Of a DNA stretch of 64,000 nt, positions 34,474-47,339 are shown piece by piece. Source of the stretch: Stictocephala bisonia (lineage: Eukaryota > Arthropoda > Insecta > Hemiptera > Membracidae). Position 1 is the stretch's first letter. Every line of letters begins with the position of its first letter. The notes beneath the pieces were generated by a model, which saw nothing but the letters and a program-made list of their open reading frames with translations, had not been told where the DNA came from and searched no databases. Position numbers and translations under genes: made by a program. The DNA lies in NCBI GenBank assembly GCA_035578905.1, contig JAQJVL010000253.1:1111481-1175480 (forward strand), in the 5' to 3' direction.

Positions 34474-34720
34474 TACTTTAACTTCTCGATGTCAGCGTAA
34501 GAGTTGATTCTCTGGACCTTGTCCCTTTCACCTTTCCTGACAAAGAACTTACCTTCCAGGTGAAGCTGTAGCCTAACTCCTTACTTCTCAGCTTCAGTTT
34601 GGCGAGGAACTACTTGTTCTCAAGTGACAGATGGTCATTGATGAAAACTCGTCAGTCAGGGAACGCTCTATTTATCTTCTGAGCAGATATAACCTTTACC
34701 TCATTTACATTCAACAACCG
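34474..34720 (-). pseudogene. LINE ORF1 C-terminal remnant
   Basis: On the minus strand one frame reads RVFINDHLSLENK, a stop, then FLAKLKLRSKELGYSFTW. After a frameshift it continues GKFFVRKGERDKVQRINSYA and DIEKLK, then a stop. This INDHL..ENK...GY.F.W...GK.FVRK pattern is the conserved C-terminus of ORF1 proteins of CR1/Jockey-type LINEs. It lies in the right order and strand to belong to the ORF2 remnant at 31500-33672. Inactive because of a stop and a frameshift. Confidence 0.8.
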
Positions 34721-35444
34721 TGATATATATATTTGTATTTAGGTAAAAAGTATCTGATAAAGTTAAGTAGATTACACCAGTTTTGATATATTACGACAGA
34801 TGGTTAATTGTATAAGTGTATTAGACAAACATATTTGGTATGTACTAACTGTAGGGTTAGTGTTTGGTTCTATATCGTTAGTTCTATATAGTTGTTAAGT
34901 TCTAAGTTGTTTAGTAAATTACTTTATAACAAGTTAAAGCCATTAAATAAACATATTTATTCTCTGTGATGAAGGTAAAATTATTTATTTGGAATCTAAT
35001 GTTAGTAGAAATATCTTTAAAATGCAACTTTTCTTCTTATAACATGTTCCCACACTTTTGCAACAATGTAGTAATAAACCTTGTTTTATTATTAATAAAC
35101 CCTGCTTTATTTTGCCTCTGTTGAGATTTTCGTGCAAGTCTTTTCGGATCTTTCAGTTAAATATGTTATGAGTTAAATCATTGTTCCTTATGAGTTCACC
35201 TCTGCACCCTCTCAAGGTCAATTGTTAAATATTTAGGGTTCGTTAAATGGCCAGTTTAGATTGTTGATAGTTTGGGTTCAAAGACACAGAATAGAACTCG
35301 ATAATTTATCAAAATGCAACAGGAGTGTTAACTGTATAATCTGTAGTAAATAACAGTGTGAACACAGGTTCATCTATTTTAGTTTATATTTTATTGTGAT
35401 TAAATAATACTTTGGAGAAAAGTGTGTAATATTGGAGATACATA
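34721..35444. other. AT-rich spacer, no gene seen
   Basis: No coding signal. It could hold the 5' part of the LINE, but nothing is recognisable. Confidence 0.5.
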
Positions 35445-35592
35445 ATATTTAAGTCAACTTTTCAAAATGTTTTCATCAAATTAAGTATTACTTGACAAAA
35501 ATAACTTGAAAGACTATCAGAAGAAAAATTAGATGATTGGCGGGAGGGAGAAATTCAGTCCTGTGGATGTCATTTTCTGAAAACTGTATTTT
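35445..35592 (+). repeat. Dispersed repeat D, copy 1 (partner 52010-52152)
   Basis: About 75% similar over the core 35504-35592 versus 52070-52152: CTTGAAAGACTATCAGAAG/CTTGAAATACTGTCAGAAG and GAGAAATTCAGTCCTG/GAGAAATTGAATCCTG. Confidence 0.55.
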
Positions 35593-35940
35593 TGTAGAAA
35601 ATATGGATATTGGTTAAATATATTACTCTCAACATTATGAAATTTTTAAATTTAAATCTCAATATATGTTTGGTAATTACTGTACAGTGAATATCCAATT
35701 AATTATTGTACTATTTTTTTAGTAAAAAAAACATATTAAATTTATTTAACAAAATATTATCTTATTGGTAGCTTTCAATTTGTTTATCCTTGCATCTTAT
35801 ATGCATCTTACTTAAATATTACCTCTGCTTTTAAAGCTAATTGCTTATATCAATAATAGTTTTTGAATCGAAAGAACATGTGTGATAATTATATTTGTTT
35901 GACTGACAAATATAGATTGTTTTTAATTAGCAAAATACGT

Positions 35941-36640
35941 GTTGGTACATATACAGTACAAATAAAACTTCACACAACACAAAATGTATTATAATATAAG
36001 CACAAAATGCACAAATATATTACAATACAAGTACAAAATGCACAAATATTATGGTGATCGATTTAGGTGAACCACGCTCACCTTCCTCAGACCAGAGGGA
36101 TTCACAAAAGAATCTAACGTTCAGCAAAATCAAGCTATAATACCATATTCTTTAACAAATTGCATACGAATGTCGTAACTCTTAAATGTCAGTTCGTCTT
36201 TTTTTCTATACAAATCTTTAATTGAGTTATTACAAACATTTTTTCACCTTGTTGTTTTGTTTTCGTACCAATAACAGTATTACATTTAATTTTCACATTA
36301 ACGTATTTAGGTATTAAACCATGCTGCAAGCATTGCTTATTACAGTAAATATTGTGTTGGTATATATACAGTACAAATGATACGTTACACAACACAAAAT
36401 GTATTACAATATAAACACAAAATGCACGAATATTATGGTGATCGATTTCGGTCAACCACGCTCATCTGACTCAGACCAGAGGGATTCACAAAAGAAAGAG
36501 AAGGTGAGCGTGGTTCACCGAAATCGATCACCATAATATTTTAGCATTTTGTACTTGTATTGTAATATATTTGTACATTTTGTGCTTATATTGTAATACA
36601 TTTTGTGTTGTTTGACGTTTTATTGTACTTTAAATATTGA
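35941..36640. mobile_element. Foldback B: three related copies with hammerhead-like core
   Basis: Copy 1 (35941-36110) and copy 2 (36354-36495) are direct. Copy 3 (36500-36640) is inverted and nearly abuts copy 2. All share the C-rich/A-rich arm and end in the same 55-bp hairpin. On the functional strand the consensus gives TGGT, CTGAGGA, an extra A, the stem GGTGA...TCACC, GAAA, the self-complementary TCGA, the cleavage triplet ATC and ACCA, which pairs with TGGT. That is the layout of a type I hammerhead with a one-base bulge. Each copy is defective: copy 1 has TAAA for GAAA (near 36064), copy 2 has CTGAGTC, copy 3 lacks CTGA. A 36189-36455 frame is an artefact. Confidence 0.6.
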
Positions 36641-36728
36641 TTGTTTAAGTTAAACCTCTTGGTCTCAATACTTCTTATATTTATTCTTTATAAATTGTAA
36701 AAATACTCGTTGTCAGAACGAATTACAC

Positions 36729-36880
36729 TAAAGTTACCAAAGAGACAGTGTAAACCTAATAACGGAGGCCGCTTACGCAGGTTGGGTATTAACCTTTACG
36801 CAGGAATAAAGTTTCCCTTTTTGCTTTGCCATTATAAGGTTTCTAAATTCTATTAAATCGAAATATTAAGAAGTACTTAA
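36729..36880 (+). repeat. Dispersed repeat E, copy 1 (partner 52583-52735)
   Basis: Shares AAGTTACCAAAGAGACAGT, GGTTGGGTATTAACCTTTAC and AATAAAGTTTCC with 52583-52735, direct orientation. The small palindrome GGTTGGGTATTAACC lies between two TTACGCAG direct repeats. Confidence 0.85.
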
Positions 36881-37522
36881 AGCCACTAAAGAACTACCAC
36901 ATCAAAAATGTTCATCAGTTAAAAAGGTTTAATTATATATACAATGCTATATTTTAACAGAAACTATGTATCTATACTAAATTTAATAATCTCCTGTACA
37001 TTGCATATGAAAAGTCAAGTTTGGATAATGAATGACATTTATATTCACTTACCACTCTAATTCTTTTTAAAATTATTTAAATGTACTATATTTATATATT
37101 TTTACTAGTAGTTTACTGTAGTTATTTGAAATTAAATAACGAAAGCCATTTTAATGGATAAAATAAATATTTTTTTTGAATTTGTACATGAATATGATAC
37201 CAGAATTAAACATTTAAACATCGAAATCTTTAAATAAAACGTACAGTTTAGTGTTTGTTTATAGCAATTGTTGAAAGAGTACGTATTTAAGAATAACTAT
37301 GTAAATATAATATACTATTGTTAAACTTAAATATATATTAAATATTTCCGATATTCAGACAATTATATCCAAGTCTTTCCCAGCTATACTTCGAGAATAT
37401 AAAGTTTAGCAATATTTATTTTTTTAATTAGAGCAGCACTTTATTTTAAAAGGGTAAGACAGAAGAACTTAAACTATCTTAGACCCCCTTCATAATGCAG
37501 GGGGGCCTTAATGTAAGGCGAG

Positions 37523-37582
37523 CATAATGGTTTGTGAAATTGGATTTTACAATGGACCTTGGCGTGGAGTTATGATCTGATA
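37523..37582 (+). repeat. Dispersed repeat F, copy 1 (partner 62226-62294)
   Basis: ATAATGGTTTGTGAAATTGG is identical in both. A diverged CTTGGCGTGGAGTTATGATCT / CTTGACGCTGC...TATGATCT follows. Confidence 0.7.
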
Positions 37583-40500
37583 AAATACTATCAGTTTAGT
37601 TATATTTTAAAAAAAAATCAAGAAACAAAATTTGTCTACCTCTGTTAAAAATGTTTATGTCTTTAAATTACTCAACACTGATTGAATTTGGTATCTTAAT
37701 TCTGCAATTTGAAATAATTATACTTAGTGTGTTTTTTATACATATCGAAAAGAACAAGAAATTCCTTTAACATTTTCTAGTAGACTTTTAAAAATTACTG
37801 ATATGATACAAAAATAAACATAGATAGCAAAACAGTTTAAATCTGAAAAAGATGACTTACTATATTTCTATTGATCAAATATTTTTCATAACACATATTT
37901 TTCGAAAAATAACACTTTTAGAATATGTTTCATACGCTTTTTTACTGAAAAAAATTTTAATTGCAAACTCAAAGAGATTCTTTTACCAGTCAAGGGTATT
38001 TTGATGGTCTTTTTTCACTCTAACCTTACTTTCTCATATTATTGTGAAACTACTGCTTACTGTACACAATATAATGGTCTCAATTTTATGTTTCATCTTA
38101 TTTGGAAGTGAATACCTTCATCTGCTTTCTTCATTCAATGTATTCTGTATAAATGTATAATAAGATTTTTATTTAAATATGAAACTTAAATAAAACATAC
38201 ATATAAAAATGTTTCAACTTACAGACAAAAAATAGGCTCAGCAATACATACCTGAAACATATCAACTCACTATTAATTTCCTTTAAAGTAAACAAAAAAT
38301 ACATAAATGAACATCCACTGTATCGTACTAAATAAAATAACATTTAGACTATATTAAAACAGTATATATATATATATATATCTTAGTTTATTATTAATAA
38401 AAAATTACTCATGTACTATGCGTACTATGCGTATTATGTTGATCACACATTCAGCTCACAAACAACTAAATATTAAAGTATAGAAGGACTAAAATGTAAA
38501 TATAGGGTTAATAAATAGTTATTAGTAATTTAATTATTGCTAACAATTAGTACTACCAAAGATAAAGCAAGTATATTATTTTCGATCTGAGTTAATATCA
38601 GTTATCAACCGATACACAATAATAAAACAGTAACAATCATTAAGTGTGTATGGGTTAAACTAATTTGATATAACACTGCTGCAGCAATCAACTCTTAACT
38701 GAATAATGTATAAGTCTAACTTTTGATACGTAATTCTAAGTAGTCATGACTAACATACCAGTACTGGGCTTGATATAATGATGATGAGAAATCCATCAAT
38801 GAAATCTCCATTTGTTACTGTCGTCTCGTAGATAAAGGCGCTCTATATGTTGATTTAGTTTAAAAAATCAATATTAGATTACAAGACACAATAATTTAGT
38901 CACATAGATAGTAAAATGTGTGTGACTACTTGACTACATACTCTCAATGTATGACAAAATCAAAAATACCTATTATGGGAATATACACGCCAAATACAAA
39001 TCAGGGCACAAGAATCTCTTCGTGTTTATGGAATCGATCCTTATATATGGGATACGGCTGTTTCAGTCGCTTACATAATATTCTTCCACGTAATAATGGT
39101 AATTGTGTAAACCAAAGAAAAAAAATTTGGTAATAATTTACGATTTGTCCCTGAAATATATTTAACGTAACTACAAATGATAAGACACCAGATGTTAAGC
39201 TTCATTCTTTGGCGTCTTATCTTATTTTTAGTTATACTGTATAAATGATTCTTGGCACATTGAAAGAAATACTTTTTTTGTACAATTTTATCCTCAACTC
39301 ATCGTTTTTAGAATATTTACAGTGAAGAAACTTATGTCTATGCATGTGCAAGTGATTCTATATCATTATCTGTATAATATTTAACTTTAATAATTATTTT
39401 GAAAAGGAAATTTAATTACAAATATTAGTAAGTATAGACAATTTTAACTTACCCTGCAATATTATTTACTTTACTTACTGCAATATTATATTACAACAGT
39501 TACGAGTGTTTAAAATCAGATCTAAACAAACTAAACGACAAAAAAATCTAATAAAACAAGTTGCATTGAATCTTATGACTCGTTGAACCAAGTCATAATC
39601 TCAGTAACGAAGAAGTTAGTGAAGACTGAACTTTATTAACTTCATGCGACTGTTAATAAAAGTATTTTACTCTGGCGATTTAAATAGATTTTCATTTATG
39701 AAAGAATAAATTATGAAGTTACGACTTTTTTGTGATATTTTAAAAACTAATTAGAAATGAAAAGCGCAATCTTATACTTAAAATATGTATATTTTTAATC
39801 CATTCAACCAAATTTCATTGTTTGCATTAGATACAAAAACGATTTGATTAATTTTTAAAATTCAGAGGTTTTAATATTAGTTTGGATGCCAATATAACAC
39901 AATTCGTTGAATACGGACTGTAATAATTTACAATGGGAAGTAAATTACTTAATTTTCACCGAACTATAAATTGTAAATTTCTTTTAGAAGACATCAGGTT
40001 TTAGCTTTACTATAAAAAAATCTAGAACATACGAGGTACTCTTTTAAAAATACTTGGAACTCTATTTTAGCCTAAATGTGATACTTTCAAATATATAAGT
40101 TAGACATAAATCTTCATCAGTATAACAGTTTTTGTGTGGAGAAAACATACTATCCCTACATTGTCAGTTTCTGCATTTCCCTGGGAAATATTTAAAGATT
40201 TCTGACGGTCCATATTTGTATGTAAAATAAGTTCCTCTCACTTTGATTACGAACTAGTACTTTTCTATATTAACGGTGTGACTAAGTAATACGAACATGA
40301 AAGCAAAACAATTTTGACATAAATCCTATTTGCACTGAAGGATAACGTAATACTTAATACAGTAACGATCGTAGTGAGGTATCATTAGTCACTACCATTC
40401 ATCTATTAAGTAAATAGATAAATACATTTCTGTAATACAACAACATTTCTCTCCATACATGACACAATTATTAGATTCATAGTAAGAATCAATATTAAAA

Positions 40501-41419
40501 GTATTTTTTGTCATCGGTAAAAATTACGTACACGTTTCAGTAGTGTGTAAGTGAGGGTTTTACGAAATCCACAGACAACTAACAGATCATAGTGTTGAAT
40601 ACAGAAATAACAAGTGGTTGGAACATGAGTGAAGAGTAATTATTAAATAATTAAATGTAAAATGAGTAATTAATTCATGATAATAGGTAAGAATCCGTAG
40701 TTGTTAATATGATATTATTACTTTATATTATGTCATATCAAAATTACAAAAATACAACGGACATCTTATGTATATTATTAAAAAGAAGAATTGATCTCTA
40801 TTTACACATAAAACTGGAATTTGGTTTGCCAACTGAATAACATAACTGAGAATATATTTGAAAATTAATTCAATTTTACTTCCTAATAAACAGAGCTTAA
40901 TGAAACGTGCATAAACTCTTGATAAGTCAAATTTCATGAAAATGTACTATTTAGTTAAGTATTAAATACTGATATTAATCAAAATCTGTATTATAGTCTT
41001 TTAATTTATCAGTAGTTTTATTGATAGCAAGTCCTCGCTTTAATTTAACATAAACCATATTCTATTGAGAAAATTCTCAAAGTAAAAGTGATAAATTTAA
41101 TTTATGTTTAAGTTTGTATCATATTTTAAATAAAAATAACTAAAATAATTTGATTTTACTTGTCATTAAAATATTAAAATAAAAATCTATTTCTGACCAA
41201 AAAAGTTACTTTCAGTTTATTGGAAATTTGAAACTTTATTGGAATGAAATTTTCTAAAACAAATTATTTACTAAAGAAAATGGATAGAATACGATGGAGA
41301 TGTACATTCCAATAATTGTGTCTTTTATAATATACTAGCTCTTTAACTGTTCCTTTTTACAAGATTAACATATAAACAGTAATGCTTTAGTTTATTTAAA
41401 ATGTAAATTTCAGTAACAA
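37583..41419. other. Long AT-rich stretch, no gene seen
   Basis: About 3.8 kb. It contains a (TA)n run at 38362-38381 and an imperfect hairpin near 39178-39222 (GATAAGACACCA...TTTGGCGTCTTATC). Small frames such as 38918-39133 and 40728-40937 have no domains. Confidence 0.5.
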
Positions 41420-41595
41420 TAACTTAGCCTATTTCAAAAGTGTTAATTTTTTGTTTTTATCTAACAGCTGATGATGTCAAATAAATAACGTAACTCGTAC
41501 CTTTTACCTGATACCCAACTTGGGTGTTTCAAAAGTTTTCATTTCATTTTTATTTTTTTTTTTTAACAGCTGATGATTAGTTAAATAAACAAAAT
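41420..41595. repeat. Short dispersed repeat B, two tandem copies
   Basis: TTTCAAAAGTGTTAATTTTTTG...TAACAGCTGATGAT is followed about 85 bp later by TTTCAAAAGTTTTCATTTC...TAACAGCTGATGAT. Related to 29211-29270. Confidence 0.6.
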
Positions 41596-43023
41596 TACTC
41601 CATGAGAATAACATCAAAACTTTGGAGGCCAATGGAGCGAAGCCCTAGAAACGGAAATGAATGAAACCTATGAAAGGAATATATTAAGGGTTTTATCAAA
41701 ATTATTTAAGATCTTATTGATAATAAACAACAATGTTTATTATACTAACTAATATAATTATTAAATGTGTTTTAACAGTATTAAAGTTTGTAGAAATGTA
41801 TTAATAAATGATAACAAATTCATAATCTATCCTCATAATGTTTAGAAAAGGAAGAATATTCGTTATAATAATAATAATATAAACACTTGTAGTAACTATA
41901 GAGTATATCTCGATATTAATGGAACATAAGTTAACTCTAGAATTTACAAAGGAGATAATAGTATCATAGGAAAAAGCTTATTATCATATTTTATTCAACC
42001 AAAATGTACTCTAAATGTATTTCTATAATTAAATTACGAAATTTTATTTACTCGGCTCTTTTCAATCCATAAACGTAAGCTATGAAAAGGCAGAGTGGTA
42101 AGAGAAACTTCATTTTAGCTTAAAGGTTAAGACTCAACCTTTCCAAATCGACTTACTTTATGAGATTTAAGCCATTCCTAAAGGAGATCAGAACAGTTAT
42201 CTTAAACACTATTTTTATAGTATTATGAAGTGATAAAATAAGGGAGTAGCTGTTATAACCCTAATCAAATACACGTTAATATCAACAAACTGTACATATC
42301 ATTTAATAACAATTAAATCATAGTTTTATATGAAACTATACAAACTATTACATTTGAAAAGTATAATATTAATAGTATATTAATTGTAATTGATTAATAG
42401 TTTGTGCAAGTTGCGTTTATATTTTGTATATATGTATATATGTTTGATACGAGGTTTTAGCAGATTTGGGAGTTTTAAAAATATAATTTAAAAACTTATC
42501 ATGAGTATAATGTTAATAGTTTATTTAAAATTAACCTTATAAAGTGCAAATTAGTGAAATTGTTAACAAGTGGATTAATATTGATATAAAAAAGTATAGT
42601 GATGCACTTAGTACAATGTGATTCTAATAGGGTACGTCAAAGATGATCCTTTTATCTATACGAAGTGGATTATAAATTAACCCTAGAAATATGCTTTAAG
42701 TAAGGTACCTAAACATAAAATTGTAACATGAATGTCATGCAAATTTATATTACGTGCATGCTCGTACGTTCAAATAAGACATACACCTTAAACTAGAGAT
42801 CAAGCCCTGAATGGCGTTCTTGAACCGGGGATGTAGATTTAAATCTCTATTTGTATATTAAAGTTGAAAAATCTGAGATTTGAGAAATTTCAAGCTTATT
42901 ATTCTTATACGTTGTAGTATAACATTATTTCTTAAATTAGAATAACAGTATGTTAAATAACTAGGAAATGGAAACAAACAGGCTGATCTTGCTTTATGGT
43001 ACAGAACGTCTATGTTCAGCATC
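41596..43023. other. AT-rich spacer, no gene seen
   Basis: No gene or RNA recognised. Confidence 0.5.
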
Positions 43024-43350
43024 TACTCCTTGGAAAGTGGCCGTAGCTAAGGGGCTAAGGTGGTGACTTACCACGCAAACGGTCCGGGTTCAACTCTCAA
43101 TCCGTCCTCGAACAGTTTTTCCCTGAGCTGCTCCTATGGTTCGGAAGTCACAGAAAGTCATTGGTGCCCAGATTAATTATCAGAAAGTGGGTTTCTTAGC
43201 CCTAACTTCACATGGTAAATAATACCACCTTTAGCTTTTTTTACCTTGACAGAAAGCGTGTGTTGGGCTATTGATGCAATGTGACAGATCTGAGCCACTT
43301 TATCCCCGTTCGAATAGGTTATAGTATTTATCCTGGATCTGCAGATGTCT
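43024..43350 (+). mobile_element. SINE-like element with degenerate polymerase III boxes
   Basis: GTGGCCGTAGCTAAGGGGC (from 43026) resembles a tRNA 5' end and A-box, and CCGGGTTCAACTCTC about 45 bp later resembles a B-box that has lost its consensus CGA. The body to about 43350 is GC-richer than its surroundings. Not a functional tRNA. Confidence 0.5.
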
Positions 43351-44814
43351 GATTTTGTAAATTTTATTATCAGTATATTATAAATCTACATTTAAGTCCA
43401 TGTGTAAAAATTATAACATATAATCCTGTCTTTAATGCAACATATAAACCTCTTTATGCAGTAAGGGTGTTTAAATGATAAATAACCCCATATTCTGAGT
43501 ATAAGAAATAGAGATACCCTTTTTTGTAGTATCTTTGACATTTCAAAATATATAAATATACAATGTTTCTTTAGTATTAGTGGTTCTGCTACTTCACATT
43601 GCAGATTTTAATATCAAACTTATTAATATATTACAGAGGCACTGGGTAGATTACCTTGATCTGTCCTTTGATTAGTGTAGTGGAAAATTGGCCTTATGTT
43701 TATACAAGTATTACATTGTTGAGCAGTTTAATCCACATTTTAATTTGTTTATTAATATTTCCACATACATAAATAAAAGTTATATTTACTCTCATTTTTT
43801 TCAATTTAACATATTTAAATAGTTGATTAGACGTTTCCTCAATCAGGAGTTTCAGTTGAATCTAAGGCACAAAAATACTTTCATGATAATCCTGAATGAT
43901 TGATTGAAACCTAAAAAGAATAAGGAAAAGAAAACGCTCTTTGTGAATAAAAACATAAAAAATACATTTATAATCTAATGCATAAGACTAATTATATCGC
44001 AGTGTTTTATATTTAAAAAAATTTCTAATGACAGTTTTTTTATTGAAGTCAATGGGTTTGAAAGTTTAACTTTAAATATACCTTTTTAAGTTCGATCGGA
44101 GTTATTTCTTGTCAGTCAACCAAAAGCATTTTGACATGCCTCGTAGATAACAGAAAAAATCTATATTACCATTACGACTTTACAGTACAGTCACAAATGA
44201 AACCACCTTGATCTTATGTCTTGTCACGATGACAAAGCCACATATTGTAAAAGTAGTATTCCCTAAAACTCAAAAGGAATTTCTGTAATATATTCAATAC
44301 CAAGCTCAAATACCTCCTGATACATCCTTCGGAAAATGACCTCTTCAGGATTCTTCTCCCCGTACCCAAATTGGATCACTTTACCTCAGATAGTAGTAAT
44401 ATGAGAGTGTTAAATGCTATACATGGTTACCTTACAACGTACAATATCAACTGTTATGAATGTGACAGTTGGTACTGTACATATGTCAAAATAATGGCTA
44501 GGCTACGTTCTACACTCCACTCATTTATAAGTAATCAATGTAAATTATTAATACACTTTTACATTATGCAAAATTGCTTTTTCAAGGTATATAATTAAAT
44601 ATAGACCCATAAAAAATCACTTGAGGAAATTTAAGATTGCTACAATTAAGAATTTATGATAAAAAATAATAACTTATTTCAAACAGTATATTATATTATT
44701 GCGGTTATATTAGTCACGTACCATTAAGTTCAACGTTTTAAGATTAATTAACTGTCGTTGGAAATGTAACATATCTTGAAGTAAGTTTATTTGAAAGGAA
44801 ACTCTCAGCTCCCT
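43351..44814. other. AT-rich spacer, no gene seen
   Basis: Nothing assigned. The 75-codon frame 44371-44598 shows no domain. Confidence 0.5.
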
Positions 44815-45050
44815 CCATTCTAAATGGTAGTAGTCGTTTCAAAGTTATGTTCGATCGGTTAGAGCGCTGAAAAACTTAACGCGACGTAATAAAAATACCA
44901 ATATACAGTCCCTCTCCTTCTATCTTAAATATCTACTCGAGAGGCAATAAAAAGTGGCTTATATACATTTCAGTTTTCGTTATTTTGTCATCTTTTAACA
45001 TTGTTTTTTATCGTATTCCATGTAAATAATATGATTGAATTATTATATGT
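44815..45050 (+). repeat. Conserved promoter-like dispersed block, copy 4
   Basis: TAAATGGTAGTAGTCGTTTCAAAG, TTCGATCGGTTAGAGCGCTG and GCGACGTAATAAAAATACC match the family at 18.0, 22.1 and 24.3 kb. The downstream TTTCAGTTTTCGTTATTTTG matches the 22.1-kb copy. Confidence 0.7.
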
Positions 45051-46754
45051 GTCTATTTCTGGAATATGAGAATGAATGTATAGTATCATTTTCGAATCTA
45101 TATATTTTGACAAGTTTCAAAGTAGTATAATTAATAAATTAAAAATAGAGAACCAAAATGATCCTAATATTTTTTTTAAACTATTAAATTAAAATAACAG
45201 TATTTGGTTCGAGCAGTATTTTTATTTGTATTTAATTTATTTGTGCACTTTTATTGAAATCAGTTCTTAATATTTTTAACTGTTATGAGTGAATCACAAA
45301 AAGATTCATATTAACAGATTTTAAAAACATTTCCTATGGATATTATATTTTCTACAAGAGCAGTGTTCACCAGAAGAATGAGCCTGTATACTCATGAGTT
45401 GTAATTAGTTTTGTAGTAGTAAATATTTTAATAGCAAAAACTAATTAATTAATAAAAATTATGTTTTTATTTATATTTACATGATTATTTTAAACTATAG
45501 TAGAAATCGCGATACACCTAATATTGATAACTTAAATACAATTCTAGATTATAATCAACTTAACAATAAACAAACAATGTGGAACGCCAAAATAAAACTT
45601 AAACCATTTTGAGAACTATTTGAATAGAGTAACAAGTTTTATTTTAGTAGCGTCTCAAAAGTAGGCTTTGTCGCCGTTAGGTCTTGACAGCTTTTAAGCA
45701 AAGTGTTTTCTTTCAAAGTTTATCTTGGATCGTTGAGTATAAACAATTTTCAAGTTATAAGTTTTTAAACACTCGCCCTCTTTGTTTACTTCGAGTAGTT
45801 TTTCTTACGAATACAACATTATATAACCCCCCCCTAACCAAACTTGTCTTACGAAAAATTCTATTTAGAATAAAACAAGTCTTTCTGCTACTACATGTTT
45901 TCATATTCTTCACAAATGGCCCTTATGTACTTAATTTATTAGATATATTAATTAAAAATAAAATAAATCTTCACTATGTGTTGTTTCATTGCTTAATATT
46001 AAGTATGTTCAAGTAAGGGTGAATGCTATCGTATTACAAAAACATATCTGACTTCCTTGTTTGTGGTACCTCTTTGATTTACTACCTACAGGATAGTGTA
46101 ATTAAAAAAAGAATGAACTGCAAAATTTGGCTTCCAAAATAAAGTTTGTGAAAACCTAAATTTTTTGTGAATTTTGTTTTGCTTGTGATCAAAACCGATA
46201 GAAACCATAATGTCATAAATTTCAGAAATCTCTAATTATGTGAACATTTATTTCAAAGACCAAGTAAATCCCATGTATACATTTAAATGATTGTAGGGTT
46301 TGAAATAGAATCAAAATATTCGGTAATAAATATTTTTAAATAATATTATTTTTTTAATAAATTGGCGATGGAAAACAACAGTTTAAAAGTAAGAACTTAT
46401 TATTTCTCAGAATAAAGAATAAGGAGAAATATGTAGCATTCTAGATTTCAATACAATTATGGTATGGACATTACAAGAATAGAAAGAACGTATTTGATAT
46501 GTGTTTAATTTGAAAAATACCATCTTCTACTCTAAAACAGAACTATTTTAGATTGTGTAGGTGTTAAATAAACCCAGATTTGTTGTTATTGTTGACTTTT
46601 AAAATTATAACTAAAGAGGTTTTACTCCAAGGAAAATTTTAAGGCAAGCAAATAAATATTTCATCAATATCCAAAAGTGTAAGATAAAAATATGTCTAGT
46701 CATCATCTTAATCACACAAATAGATTACTTTTGAAACTGAAAGTGTATTTTAAC
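45051..46754. other. AT-rich spacer, no gene seen
   Basis: The longest frame (45684-46016, 110 codons) is hydrophobic and Leu/Phe-rich but matches nothing I know and lacks coding-like composition. I do not call it. Confidence 0.5.
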
Positions 46755-46915
46755 CTTCAGCTAACCATCACTGCTGCTGCAGCAGCTGAACAGGAAGCAT
46801 ATAAGTGTAGTTGATACTTCAGCTGACGGTAGAACTACACCGTCTATCGGCAAGTTCATTTTAAAACTTCTGTCACGTGTGTTTCTGTGGTGGCTTGTAT
46901 TTATTACAACTGTTT
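46755..46915 (-). repeat. Dispersed repeat C, copy 2
   Basis: Inverted relative to 29945-30085. Contains ACTGCTGCTGCAGCAGCTGA (46770-46789), a near-palindrome, and TCACGTGTGTTTCTGTGG. Confidence 0.75.
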
Positions 46916-47339
46916 ACAACACGTGTTTGCTACGAAGGTTCTGGAATACAAATGAAACTACGGTACGATTATCTTCTTTGATATAAACAGATAGTTTAAC
47001 ATACAATACTAATTTTAAAAAATCCGACAACATTTTCGACTTAAAAACTAAAAATTAAAATTATTTTATTCATTACTTTTTTATTTTAGATATAAATACC
47101 TCATAGTAAATAATTTAAAGTGTCACTATTTTTAACCTCAAATTGTTACATACAATATTTAACTTATCTATTGGAAAATTAAATGTTAAAGCAATATATT
47201 ATATCTAAATAAAGGGCGATACTCAAAAGTTCATTGTTACAGAAAAAATCCCTTTATAGGGACTTTTATCTTGTAGTGTGAAAAATGAGTGAATATCAAG
47301 TTAATACTGTATGAAAAATATTTAATATTCTAATAATTA
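46916..47339. other. AT-rich spacer, no gene seen
   Basis: Nothing recognisable. Confidence 0.5.

Noticed and set aside
45684..46016. 110-codon plus-strand frame as a gene
   Set aside because: No domain, no splice or promoter evidence, and low-complexity hydrophobic composition.
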